From Paramacrobiotus metropolitanus (Eukaryota; Tardigrada; Eutardigrada; Parachela; Macrobiotidae), in assembly GCF_019649055.1 (NCBI RefSeq), contig NW_026570348.1:186001-250000 (forward strand): a DNA stretch of 64,000 bases, read 5' to 3'. The notes under the pieces were generated by a model. It saw only the letters and a list, made by a program, of their open reading frames with translations. It did no database searches and was not told where the DNA came from. Position 1 is the stretch's first letter. The number at the start of each line of letters is the position of its first letter. The position numbers and the translations under genes were made by a program. Below, in pieces: positions 30,750 to 41,785 of the stretch.

Positions 30750-33700
30750 TCGTGCAGAAATTGCCCTCGATGACAACGTTACATATGTAGTCGTTCCCAT
30801 CGTAATAACGGTCTCTGTCGGTCTGCTAATTAAATTCATTCTGATAATTTAAAAAGTAGAAAGACTTTCATCTTTTAGTTGTGTATTTTAGTTGGTTTAC
30901 ATGGCAACATTGCCTGGTTAAAGATACCACGATGATATTTATTATTACAATAATTTAGCTGCATTTGGTGAAGGTAGCCAAAACTCTTCCGCTTTGGTGT
31001 TCGAAGCGGGAGAGGTTTTGAAAGATATGAATACTATCTGGCCGGGTTTTCGACTACGGGCTTCCAGAATATAATATTGGTTTTGGTCAGTCTTTCTGGT
31101 TTGCCGGCTCTGGTGTATCCCATTCGTGGCCATATAGATCTGATCTGATGATCTGAAGTACATAGGATATTACAAAGTACGCCTTTTGCAATGCGTGTAC
31201 TAGTACCTTGGCATGTACCATTGATTCATCGTTTATACAGTCTTACCGTCCATTAGACGTCCAAGTGTAAAACGTGTAATTCATTGCTGTTTCGTAAACT
31301 TACATTTATGAAATATTTAAATGCAGTAATTACACGGATAATATTTAGCACGTACGACTGTCGTATCTCGTTAAACAGTCCATAAATTTTAACTTAGCCT
31401 TCGCAATCATAATTCCATACCTTAAGAGCAACTCCGGTCGGCTACCGATCACTTCGGCCGTTTTTATTTCGCCCGCGCTCATTTCGGCCAAAGTACATAC
31501 AATATTAGAAAAGAGGTTAAGAAAGCTAGTATGCTGTAGCAGGGTCACTACCTCTACATTTTAGTATTTCTACACTACGTAAATAATTTTAATATTTAAA
31601 ACTATTTTAAAGGTACATTATAAAGGCACATACATCGTACGTGGAAACAGAAAAATTAGTGAAAAAGTTCCACAAACTTTCGGAAAGGTACTTCGCAGTT
31701 TAAAAAAACAACAACAGTTTGCTTATGAATTATAACTGAAAATTTCGATTCAAAGCCATGTGAGCTGTATTCCTCGGTCGTATTCGGCAAAATGCACAAC
31801 TTCGACGCGTTATTATGTTTTACCTAAAACTTTACTGGTTTCGGGCTGACGCAACAGGTACTGCAAGTCAACAGTTTTTTTATGGGCAAATTCAGTAATG
31901 CGGTTCATAAATCAAAATAGAATAATTAACGGTTCAGAAAAATTCCCAAAAATAATTCAGGACTGGCTGAGGAAAATAGAGTATCAAATTCTGCCGCAGC
32001 CTTCGATTTCTAAATATTGGAAGCATTTTTTGAAAATAATTAATCGATAATTATAGAATAAATCGAAATTAGCAAAATCGATCATGCAATCAAATCAGTT
32101 TTCAAAAAATTGACCGGACTACCGCTTGTGAACCGTCTGCGACCAAACCCCACAAAGCGAAGTCGCGGCCCCAAGCCGAAGAAACACCATTAAACAGCCA
32201 GCATTGACAGCAAGTAAAATCAGTTACATATTTACCGATCGTTTTATAACTTACACACTGATTAATCAAAGCCAAATAACGCACAAAGCTTATCTCAAAA
32301 CAGAAAGCGCAAAACGCCGGACAGGTCACCACAAGTGGTGTGCAGTTCACTTATACTGTAAATACTTCTAGTGAAGCATCATAGAAACCGAGATTACATT
32401 AAAACTAAAAGCACATAATAAATTTAAAAAAATATTTAAAAAAAAAATCGATAAAAACAATTAGAAAAATTCAACACTAATATCATTCTGCGCCTTCGTT
32501 ATCTCAAACACAGCTGGTCGCGCGCTAGCGCAACCGATATCTTGTATTTATACAACCTTACCGTCACAACGCGTAATCAACGCGTGGTCGGTTTAAGTCC
32601 AGCTTAGTCTTGAAATGTCTTATTTTCCATAGGTATTTATGCTGAATTTTAATTGTCCCTAGAACTGCCAGGTTCGGAAAGTCTCTTAGTCGTTTTAAGT
32701 ATAGGAAAGCCTGAATCTCCACGATTAGAACACGAGGTCATCCAAAACTTTCGTAATGGACCATAGTAAGAAGTGAGGCGCGGAAAAATTTACGGCACTT
32801 TATATTTAACATACTAAGAATGTCAACCACCGTGGGGAACGGGTGAGATTTTTATCTTAAGTTGCCTTTCTGAGATTTAGGGACGATCCAGACAAAGTAT
32901 TTTTCTTACTTAAGGGCTTACAGTACTTGAGAAGCCTGACAACAACATTGCGTAGAACTTTGTAATTTAACTCTTTAAGTAAGGATCATCGTCACATTTG
33001 AAGTAAGGATGACAAAGTAAGTATGACAATTGTAACCATGGATTTGGGACATTATGCATAATAATGTGCGAGTAGTTTGTAACTTCGTAGTACTTCGAAG
33101 TTACAACGTTACTGTACGAAGTTACTGTACGTCTAGTGACGCTGTTTGATTTTTGCGATAGCCTGATAATAAGTGAGTGACACTGACCGAGCTGCCACCA
33201 ATGTCCCTGAGCAAAATCTGAAGGTGAGTGAGTGACCGAGCTATCACCACCGCCCGTGAGCAAAATCTGGAGGTGAGTTAGTGACCGAGCTACAACCACC
33301 CGTACTCTGAATATCTGTAATGCCATAGGTGTTAGAACATCATACCTATCTATAGTATACTAATCGGCTGATTGTGAGAAATGCGAAAGGCGTACCCTTA
33401 ACTCATCATTCATACAATCTTGCTACCGTACATTAGACGTTCGGAGAGTAATACCCGTAATTCATTATTGCTGATTCAGTTCATTTACGTACCGGTACCG
33501 GTACATGTAAGAAGATTTTTATTGGTAATTAAACTGATGTCGTAACTCGTAACAGTCCATAAATTCCAGCCTGACTCTTCCAATATGTACTAACTTGCCG
33601 AGCGCGGAGCGCGAGGCTTACCTCGTAATTATTATCTTATTGGAGTGAGGGTTCTTGCAGGGACTACGCTGTATATTAACTCAATAATAATAAGAATAAC

Positions 33701-34145
33701 ATCACCAAGACAACAACATTAAGTTTTATACTTATATTCAGGAAATTTCTAGACGTTCCTGGAAACCGCTGCTTAAGTACTGTGACAATGTGAAAGTTAG
33801 AATTATAAAGGAAAAGACTCAAAAGAGATGTAATAACTGCTCTTTAGATTATTAACTACTTTAACTACGCTTTAGAATATCTTCGCCAGCGGATCAGCAT
33901 AGAAATTCAACGAGGAAATGCAGCATCGATCTTGGGGATAGCGCCGATGGGAGCAAATTTAGATCAAATTTTCTGTGTAATTAGGCCGCCTGTGTCGATT
34001 GATGCTTAATGAGTGATTGTTTCCATATCTGTGTCGATCTAAAATTCACTGTTAATTGTAATCAAATAATAAAATTTTAGATACGTACAGATACCATCAC
34101 CAAATAATACCAATGATTTTTGATGTGATACTTATAAGTGCTGCA
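30750..34145. other. Repeat-derived intergenic region
   Basis: No gene is supported. A direct repeat pairs 31205-31440 with 33395-33590 (shared CATTAGACGT and ACAGTCCATAAATT). A short relative of the minisatellite (GAGTGACCGAGCTA) lies at 33170-33300. A short minus-strand frame near 32102-32350 shares an inverted block with the flank of the orphan gene. Confidence 0.5.
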
Positions 34146-34148
34146 CTT

Positions 34149-34381
34149 GGGGAGCATCCATAAATTACGTACGCAGAAAACCACGGTTTTTTCACCCCTC
34201 CCTCCCCCTTCGTAGCGGTCCGTCACGTTTGCTTGACCCCTCGCCCCTGGTTCGCTCAATCGCAATACATGGAGATGACCACCCTCCTCCCCCCCGGGTT
34301 CGTCGGGGTCGTCACAGCTTGTCACGTTTTTTGGACCCGTCCCTCCCTGGTTCGCTGCGTACGTAATTTATGGATCCCCCC
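34149..34381. mobile_element. MITE with ATCCATAAATTACGTACGC ends
   Basis: Left and right ends share ATCCATAAATTACGTACGCAG in inverted orientation, preceded by GGGG. The interior is C-rich and non-coding. The reading frames across it are artefacts. Confidence 0.75.
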
Positions 34382-35028
34382 TTGCGCCATGCGCGTACGG
34401 TCCTGTAGTCTGTAGAATATCAGTACATACTTCATACTATGTAATTGCTAACTACGATCAGCCATTAATTATGTAGGTATTACGTACTTACGTAGGTTTA
34501 CGTAATGTAGGTGTTACGTAATTATGTAGGCATTACGATGACGAGAATATCGTTCGCGGTTGTTACCATCCAGGCATCAAAAACCGTAAGTACAGAATCC
34601 GATGATGCGCAAATTTGATCTGAATTACTTATATTAATATTTTCTGAGTTCGCAAGAAACTGGACTTTGTTTCTCATAACTTAATGGATGTTTAGAGTAA
34701 AAGAATATTTTATCGTAGCCAAGCTGAACAGACAAGCAGAGATTACAGACTGCGTTTGTTACACTGTAATAAAACAGTGTAATACTGTAACTGCAGTCAA
34801 AACGGCAGTCACATATGCACTTTATATGTATACAGTATATCACCATAATCTGCATCGAGCGCAGCGAGATGCTGCAATAAACCTTCGTCAAAAGGTAAAA
34901 TCAATTTTGTCTTTTGCGAGAATATAGATATACAGATATACATATACGAGTATCTACTACCGTAAGCTCAATTCAAAGACTTTGCTACTACTATCTAGTA
35001 CCACACGCACGGTATATATATATAATTA

Positions 35029-37553
35029 GGCAGGGTGTAAAACCTGGCACTGGCAAGTGCCTATGGCGTTGCCACTGGCATGGCAAGGGATAAAACCTGG
35101 TAAGTCATTCCTTTGGCACGCAATAAAATATGGCATATGCCAAAAAACCAGAATTACTAGACTCAAGAAGGCAATTCTTCACATATTATCATAATAAAAG
35201 AAAATCACAATACTGTACCCAGTGGAAATTAGATATCTTAATATCTTTTTACATCAACCTGAATATTTACCACAATTGCTTACTCTACTTAACAGGTTAC
35301 GATCGCAATTGGTTGGTGATTGTAACATGTTCAGTTCAGTTCATGATCGTTTTTGCATCAGTTATCAAGCCCGCTATTGGGATCCTAGAACGAGATCGAT
35401 AAAAGTAAAGCAGTAATATTCGCCATTCATCTTATTCAGCATACGCAATTGCAATTTTTACATAATTTTAACACTTCACAAGATCGGTACTTATCAATAT
35501 TATTTTGTACTCTTATCAATATTATTTTGTATTCGATGTTGTACATCACATAGATGATAGCTTCAAACGCTTACAGAGTGGTCAAACATAGTGTCCAGTA
35601 TCGCTACGCTTCCAATCGTTACTCTTCATGACAGATTAAAGGAAATGCAATCAATAGTGTTCCGGAACGTACAACTTGAACTAATAAAATTATTCGTAGT
35701 TTGTTGGCAAGTATAATTGTCAGCGTGTCGTCTAGTTGTCTCGATACATAACAACGATGGTTGAACGCAGTAATTTTGAGTTAAAAGTGATTAGCGTTTG
35801 ATGCCTGAACGGTAACTAGTACTAACTACCATAATAAAGTTGTGTCTATGTGCACTGAACTTTGGTCCGGCTAAAAAGAAGGTCGGTGCTGATATGAAAT
35901 TGTACCGTTGCACGAAAAGCAGGCGCCATAATTATTCAAATTTCATAAACATCAAACATACGCACACAAGCGTAATACAAGTACATCAGTACAAGTGCAA
36001 ACTGCCTTTTTGCATGCAAGCTTATCATTCTGTTTTCCAGACAACACCTTTAAATTATCAGTCATGCCAATTTTTACACATGCTGTCAAAAGCAACGATG
36101 CACCAGCTTTGGTTAAGTTGATATTCAGTTAAGTTGATAAGACAGTAAACGTCGTAAATAGGCCTTGGTGGATAGAATGGGATATTCTTTATACCCTTGC
36201 GGTTGAGACCTTTGGAACTTTTGGTCTTTTGGTCTTTTTCGGAGCTTATTCGTTTCGTTGGCAGAAGGATTTGCAACGCGACAGGGGAGCCACGCTCTAC
36301 CGCATTTTTAAAGCAGAGATTTAGCCTAGCTGTTGTAAAAGGAAATGCTGCTGGTGTTTTGGGCACTTTGGGTATGCGTTCTAAAATGACTGACAGCGCT
36401 AACGATTTTGGTTGTTTTTTTTAATGTTTAAATGTGAATCATTTTGCGTAGTATTCTGCTTATGCACTTTTTATTGTATTGATGGCTTTTGCCTGATAAA
36501 GATGAATATAGTTGATATTCCGTTTTCGATGAGTGCCGTTTCACTTTGTGCCGGTTGCAGAAAGCCTGCACATGTAAACATTACATGTTCAAATGAGCAC
36601 TTAAATTTCAATACGCCCTAGAGTCTAAGACGTATTGAAATTTAAGTGCTCATTTGAACATGTACATTTAAAAGCAGTTCGAATATATGGGGATGCAAAT
36701 GCCGCCGCTGATTACAAAATTTGAATGATGATGAAAACAATTAAAAGTTGACCTTATTTTTAAAGGTGCATTTATTTAGTGCAGAATAACGGGTGTTTTT
36801 TGGCTTTTCAAAGAATCACATTACAGTCTTATGGTGTGCTTCTTTTACCAAATCATATAGTGAGCGCATATTGCTGGGACTTGGGATGTTTAACCGCATA
36901 TGTTTTGTGTGGATGTAATTCTTTACCGTGACCTTTGTACCATCGCGTATAGGTATGTGTACAGACGGCGCGGAATAATTCCGCACCGTCTGTAGAAACG
37001 ATTGTAAAATTTTTCTAATTATTGCAGCGACTTACTCCAGCGAACTTTGTCTGGGCGCCAACCGGTGTCCCTTACCCAGTAGGCGATAAGGATTTTGCAT
37101 TACAGTATTAGGCGTACACGGCCCTTGCCAGAGGTTTGCAAATCGAAACACGGAAAGAGTGTTTCGTGGAGCGGTGTGGTTTGCAGCTTAGTGTAGTTCT
37201 CAAATTCATTCTTTGTGCAACACCGTTGCGCAATTAATTGCTGATTGAGCCATAATTCGTTGAGAAAATTAATAAGGCCTTGTAACTCTTGTGATGTACG
37301 GGCTTTAGTATTAGCAGCTATTAATGTAACAGTTACTGTTACTGATACCATCGCAATTTTATTTGCAACTTGTACAAAGGAGACACCCGTCAACATTTTT
37401 CATCTTTTTACGTATTAAATAATGTGGTACCTGTTTTCTGGCAAATGCCATATTTTATTGCGTGCCAAGAGGGATAACATACCAGGTTTTATCGCTTGCC
37501 ATGCCAGTGGCAACGCCATAGGCACTTGCCAGTGCCAGGTTTTACACCCTGCC
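35029..37553. mobile_element. 2.5 kb DNA element, ~122-bp TIRs, 9-bp target duplication
   Basis: The ends start GGCAGGGTGTAAAACCTGGC and stay inverted copies for about 122 bp with few mismatches. ATATAATTA flanks both sides exactly (35020-35028 and 37554-37562). Long inverted repeats with a 9-bp duplication fit the Mutator-like (MULE) type, though other 8-9-bp families cannot be excluded. The interior has only short frames (up to about 100 codons) and no recognisable transposase, so it looks non-autonomous. A perfect 33-bp-arm hairpin lies inside. Confidence 0.85.
36583..36663. repeat. Perfect hairpin, 33-bp arms, 15-bp loop
   Basis: Arms 36583-36615 and 36631-36663 are exact reverse complements, beginning ACATGTTCAAATGAGCAC. 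It lies within the 2.5 kb element and is not part of that element's termini. Confidence 0.9.
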
Positions 37554-37562
37554 ATATAATTA

Positions 37563-38440
37563 TACACATTACACACTAGGTGGCGCGCTTGTGCGCTGCA
37601 GTGTTCAAATGTAGGCATGTGGCATGTGCACGGCCGTTATGGCCTACAAATCAATCAATCCGTTTATTATACCAGAATAGTACACTTCTAATACATAGAT
37701 CTATCACTTCTGATACTGTAAATTAGTTCCTGCAGGTCCCTACATATAAGTAATTAGTTAAACGACTTGTGTCTTTTCATAATCTACGATACAGCCACAA
37801 AGATTGATTGTTTTCACATCTGCACGAAAGGGATTTACTTCCGGAGCCTTGTTCATCTGGAAAACCTTATTATGCAGTATTATCCCAATCACGAGCGGGA
37901 GCTCATCGCACATAGTACTACCTTCAACGTACTACCCAAAAATACCACAGCGGCTTGCTTAAACCTAAGTCCTAACGGTACGAAATTTATATTTAACATA
38001 AATGCCATATATTTTGGTGCCAGTGGCATTCACGTAAATTACTACTGCATAGCTGTCAGCAGTTAATAGCATTTTAACACATTCAAATGACTTAACCTTG
38101 TTTCTACAAACAGTCTCTTTATTACAACTTATTACTTATGGTTACATTTCTTGCACAGCCTTAAGAAAACACTACCATCTGGCTCCAAAAAAATACCAAA
38201 ATACCATACCAAAATTTGATCCCAGCGCCAATATGGATAATCTGCAGGTCCGAGAAGATACACACGTCAGTATGTCATCGTGTTTTCACTTCTGTTATTT
38301 AATAAGTTTTTAGTTACATACTTGATATTTATTTAGTAAAGATCTATTTGTTTATCAGTAGCGGTACAGAAAATATATTTGGAAATTTGCAGCTAATTCA
38401 GCGTCTGCACTCTGCAGCGATCTTTAAGAAATAACAGTAC
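37563..38440. other. Intergenic, no recognised gene
   Basis: AT-rich, with short plus-strand frames near 37767-38313 that show no domain or splice context. Confidence 0.4.
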
Positions 38441-38442
38441 AC

Positions 38443-38840
38443 AGTAACAGAGGCTTTTTGCAGAAAACACCATAACCATACCTTTACCATCACTTATCTG
38501 GTAGCTAGACGACCGCCATCGAAGTGGCAGTGTGCAGGATACCTTAGAACAGGCGCAACTGATTTTTGGGAGTCTTCGAATTTAATTTTTTTTCTCGTGC
38601 GACGTAGCTTTGGTTCCTTCGAAACATTAAAATTCAAGTTCTCTGATGTTTTCTGTGCTTGGAAAGTCCACCTCTAGTGAAGTTAAAGTGTTCAGAAATT
38701 AAGAGGAGCCGCTGGAAGTCGGCTACCATACAATGAGTTTGTATGGTATCCGCACTTACCATACGCTCGCACTTAACCATACGCTATGGCTAAGTGTATG
38801 GCTATGGTTAAGTGGAGCAGTTGCAAAAAGCCTCTGTACT
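38443..38840. mobile_element. Foldback MITE, CAGAGGCTTTTTGCA ends
   Basis: CAGAGGCTTTTTGCA at 38448 is inverted at the right end near 38837. The interior repeats ACCATACGCT and TTAACCATA in both orientations, so it folds back. There is no coding sequence. Confidence 0.65.
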
Positions 38841-39289
38841 ATATTAATTGCGAATTTTCTGTACTATATTAATTGCGCTACAGTAGGTTTTACGCATGGA
38901 ACTCATGCTTAACCGGTCATAATTCCGAAATAATAACACTCTGTTATTAACGGTCGATCCGGATAGAATGGTACATGACCGCATTAATTTTGAAACAAAC
39001 AAAAGTTATAATTCGCTCTATTTTGTTACAAAATTTGTTCATTGTGACTGGCGTGTGTTAATGAAAGGATCACTGTGTATATTCCAGTGATCGAATGCCA
39101 GTACTTATCTATGTATTGTACCACTACAATATGTATCTTTTGCTTGAAAGCCAAGTCCCAAGGCAAATTATGACTAGCGAATGCCGATGTCCCATTTTTC
39201 TTATGCTAAAGTGTTTGGATTAAGCGTTCCTTTTGAAACAAGCTCGTTTTTATGTGCTTTTGTAAAATATGATCCACCGCGGTACAAAG

Positions 39290-39485
39290 GTAAACAGAGC
39301 GGAGATGTTCCCAGTAAGGCTGGATGCTTGTTTGCGGATTAGACGGATCTTCGCCTCGTGGGAGCCCGGCTGTTGGCTGGTGATTATCAACACCACATTC
39401 GATCCCTTGGCGCTTACGCCGAATGTCAATATGGCATTCGGATCATGATCAGGATCAATGCCTCGCAGTGTGTAAATAACACTTC
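39290..39485 (-). pseudogene. Cadherin-repeat exon fragment
   Basis: Read on the minus strand after an acceptor (TTTGGTGCAG) at 39486, the frame gives SVIYTLRGIDPDHDPNAI, then LTFGVSAKGSNVVLIITSQ and HEAKIRLIR. This follows the cadherin-repeat pattern (YxLxGxDPDxDxNAxLTF, then an E-K-I-L strand). No further exon follows on this strand. It may be the remnant of the gene whose other pieces lie at 41786-44470 on the opposite strand. Confidence 0.55.
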
Positions 39486-39489
39486 CTGC

Positions 39490-40630
39490 ACCAAATCACA
39501 AAACTACTGTAGTGATGCCATTAGTGAGGTCATCGTGATGCCATTAAAATTACTTATAGTACAATGGCTGATGAAATTTCGACGACTGTTACCAATTTCC
39601 AATCCGAGCTGCAGTTAAAACAGCTGAAAACGATGTAAACTGTAAACTTAACCATGGCAGTACGATACCATTAAGGCAAAAAAGCGACATGCCTACTTCC
39701 GGTGCTACGTCTCGATAAGGTAAGCCATCCACCAGCGCAATGCTTTACGGCTCGTAGTCTCCCTAGGTTGCTATGATAAACGCTTTGAGGTTTTTTCAAA
39801 TTCAAAACGAGTGACTCACAGTTTAGAAGATAGAGAAAAAAATTTAAAGATTTCTGATGCATAGTTTGCTTGGAGTTTGGGCTGACTGGAGGTTACAGAA
39901 AGGTTCTAGAGTAGAGTGTAAGCAGTTTGCTTACGACGGTCGTGCGGTCTGGACCGACCGCTGCATTGACTTTGTATGCTATCTCGATTTGCTTTCGAAA
40001 CATTTGAAAAACCTCAGTTCGCTTTGTTTTAATACTGAAAACGTTTGCACCAGAAAACGTAAAATTTTTTGGGCTTTCTTTGAGCTATACCATGATAATT
40101 TTGTTGAACGATGAAGCGAAATACTGTACGTTTACCATACAACTGTTATCTGCAGTACGGCCAAATGATGGACCTTCTATGAAAAATACTGTTTTTATAC
40201 AAAATTAAGCAGTTCGATTTATTTCCAGAAAATTACAATGACAGTAAATAAGTAACTTTTCCGCAAAATAACGAGCTCAGTAAATTTGTCTAGAATCCAT
40301 CAATATGAAAAACCGAAAGAAAAATCTGATGTTTATAATACATGATTGCCAAGAGCGGCATACAGATACATCCCATGGCTAATAACTGTGACCTTTTCAT
40401 CCTAGCAATTAATTCGTAAGCAGCACTAATTACGCTAGTCCAGCCATAAAAAATTATCCTCTTTTAGGTAAAGCGTCTAATCTAGGGTAGTCTAAGAAAT
40501 TACGTAATTACAACGCGAAAACCTGTAAAAAATTTAGGTTTGCTACAGAATACTATCATGTTTAGCTACCACGTTTACTAATAAAAACTTTGCCCACGCT
40601 GGTTTAAGCACACATAGTATCGCGTTTAAC
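39490..40630. other. Intergenic, no recognised gene
   Basis: Only short frames (under 90 codons) and AT-rich sequence are present. I see no repeats with clear ends. Confidence 0.4.
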
Positions 40631-40631
40631 T

Positions 40632-41080
40632 CAGTGATGGGTTACTGCATGAGTAGACAGTAAGTAAAGAAGAGTTACTCAGTAAACAGTAGCCTAATAT
40701 TAAGCATTCAGTAACCATTAACGTTTTGGGCCTGAAGTAACAGTAAGTAAGGTTTCTAAAATAACAGTAAAAGTAAGTAAAAAGTAGGGAAAAGTTTTGG
40801 CTGGCGATATTTGTACTGATAATACGATTTTTATTGAAATTTCTAACGATTTCGCTATAAATTTGCTCGTCACCTTCGCGCTTCGCGCGAAATTTGCTTT
40901 CTAACATAAGTTTTAGCCGTTGGTACTTAACTTACTGAGTAAGTAATCTTTAAGGTGAATTAGTTTACAGTAAGTAAAAGTAGCGTTTGTGGCAGCGAAA
41001 AAGTAACAGTAAAGTAAGTCAAAAGTATCGCAACAGTAAGAGTAAGTAAGAGGTCCAAAAAACTCAGTAACCCATCACTG
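40632..41080. mobile_element. hAT-like MITE, CAGTGATGGG ends
   Basis: The left end CAGTGATGGGTTACTG and the right end CAGTAACCCATCACTG are exact inverted copies. The interior is made of AGTAAGTAAA-like units. CAGTG-type ends suit hAT elements. TTTAACT occurs next to the left end and three bases beyond the right end, so an 8-bp duplication is only imperfectly seen. Confidence 0.7.
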
Positions 41081-41785
41081 GACTTTAACTTTAATCGAAA
41101 TCGTAAATACTGAAGTGCGACCATGAGGCCCATATGTCGCACCTTCTGCGGCTGAGCCTAACCGACGGGATTATCAGTAAACCCATAATCCACGATTCCA
41201 CCCTGAATATCGGTGACGAGGGCGATGAGACGTCAAATGTAATGTACTAAACGGCATTACAGCGTAATTTAAAAACGGCAAGGGTGACTGGTATCCAGCA
41301 TATAACAATTACAGTGTAAATTAACGCCAAACTTAAAATTTTCAATATTTTATAATTAATAGTTCTCGTATAAAAATTTAACTTACAATAATGTTACTGG
41401 TATAGGCGCTTCAGTGCTGCAGTTGGATTTCGCCAATATCATTTCGCCTTACAAAGAAAATCGTAAACCCCTTATTGCTTTTGCAGTCCAGCAAGCAGTT
41501 TATCACATGTGACCGGCGAAGACTACGTGCCCAAACTCTAGGAATTCAGATACGAAACTTCAAATCGGGCACTGACATCTGAAATGGATTAAAACCAGTT
41601 GCTCAATGTTTATTTTATTACTGTGACATTCTGCAATAAAAATATTAAAATAGTGGATACTATTATTGTTCTATGACATGTTTTTACGACCGTTGACGTT
41701 TGCTGCAGGGATCGGTAGGCCTAGGAACAAAAACAAAATACAATTTTTTCAACTTTTTTTTGTAGCCTCAATTTGTCGATTGCAG
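41081..41785. other. Intergenic, no recognised gene
   Basis: AT-rich flank of the cadherin remnant. I see nothing distinct. Confidence 0.4.

Larger units (their letters stand above)
27360..30750. repeat. Long inverted repeat with minisatellite arms around an orphan gene
   Basis: The left arm (about 27365-27720) and right arm (about 29595-30745) are inverted copies. The inner part shares a block around GCGGAGGCGAAGCCGAGGCT (27664 onward; reverse complement near 29628). Going outward, both show AATAAAGTG, then a CCGTGTTTT block, then GAATCATGAATTCAG, then the ACTGGACAGTACCGGTAGCT minisatellite unit. The right-arm minisatellite is much expanded. The gene at 27733-28590 lies inside. Confidence 0.7.

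Noticed and set aside
30190-30790. Repetitive 125-147-codon frames on both strands
   Set aside because: They are produced by the minisatellite, whose unit lacks stops; the protein only repeats the unit.
34077-34415. Open frames across 34.1-34.4 kb
   Set aside because: They lie within a MITE and follow its inverted ends.
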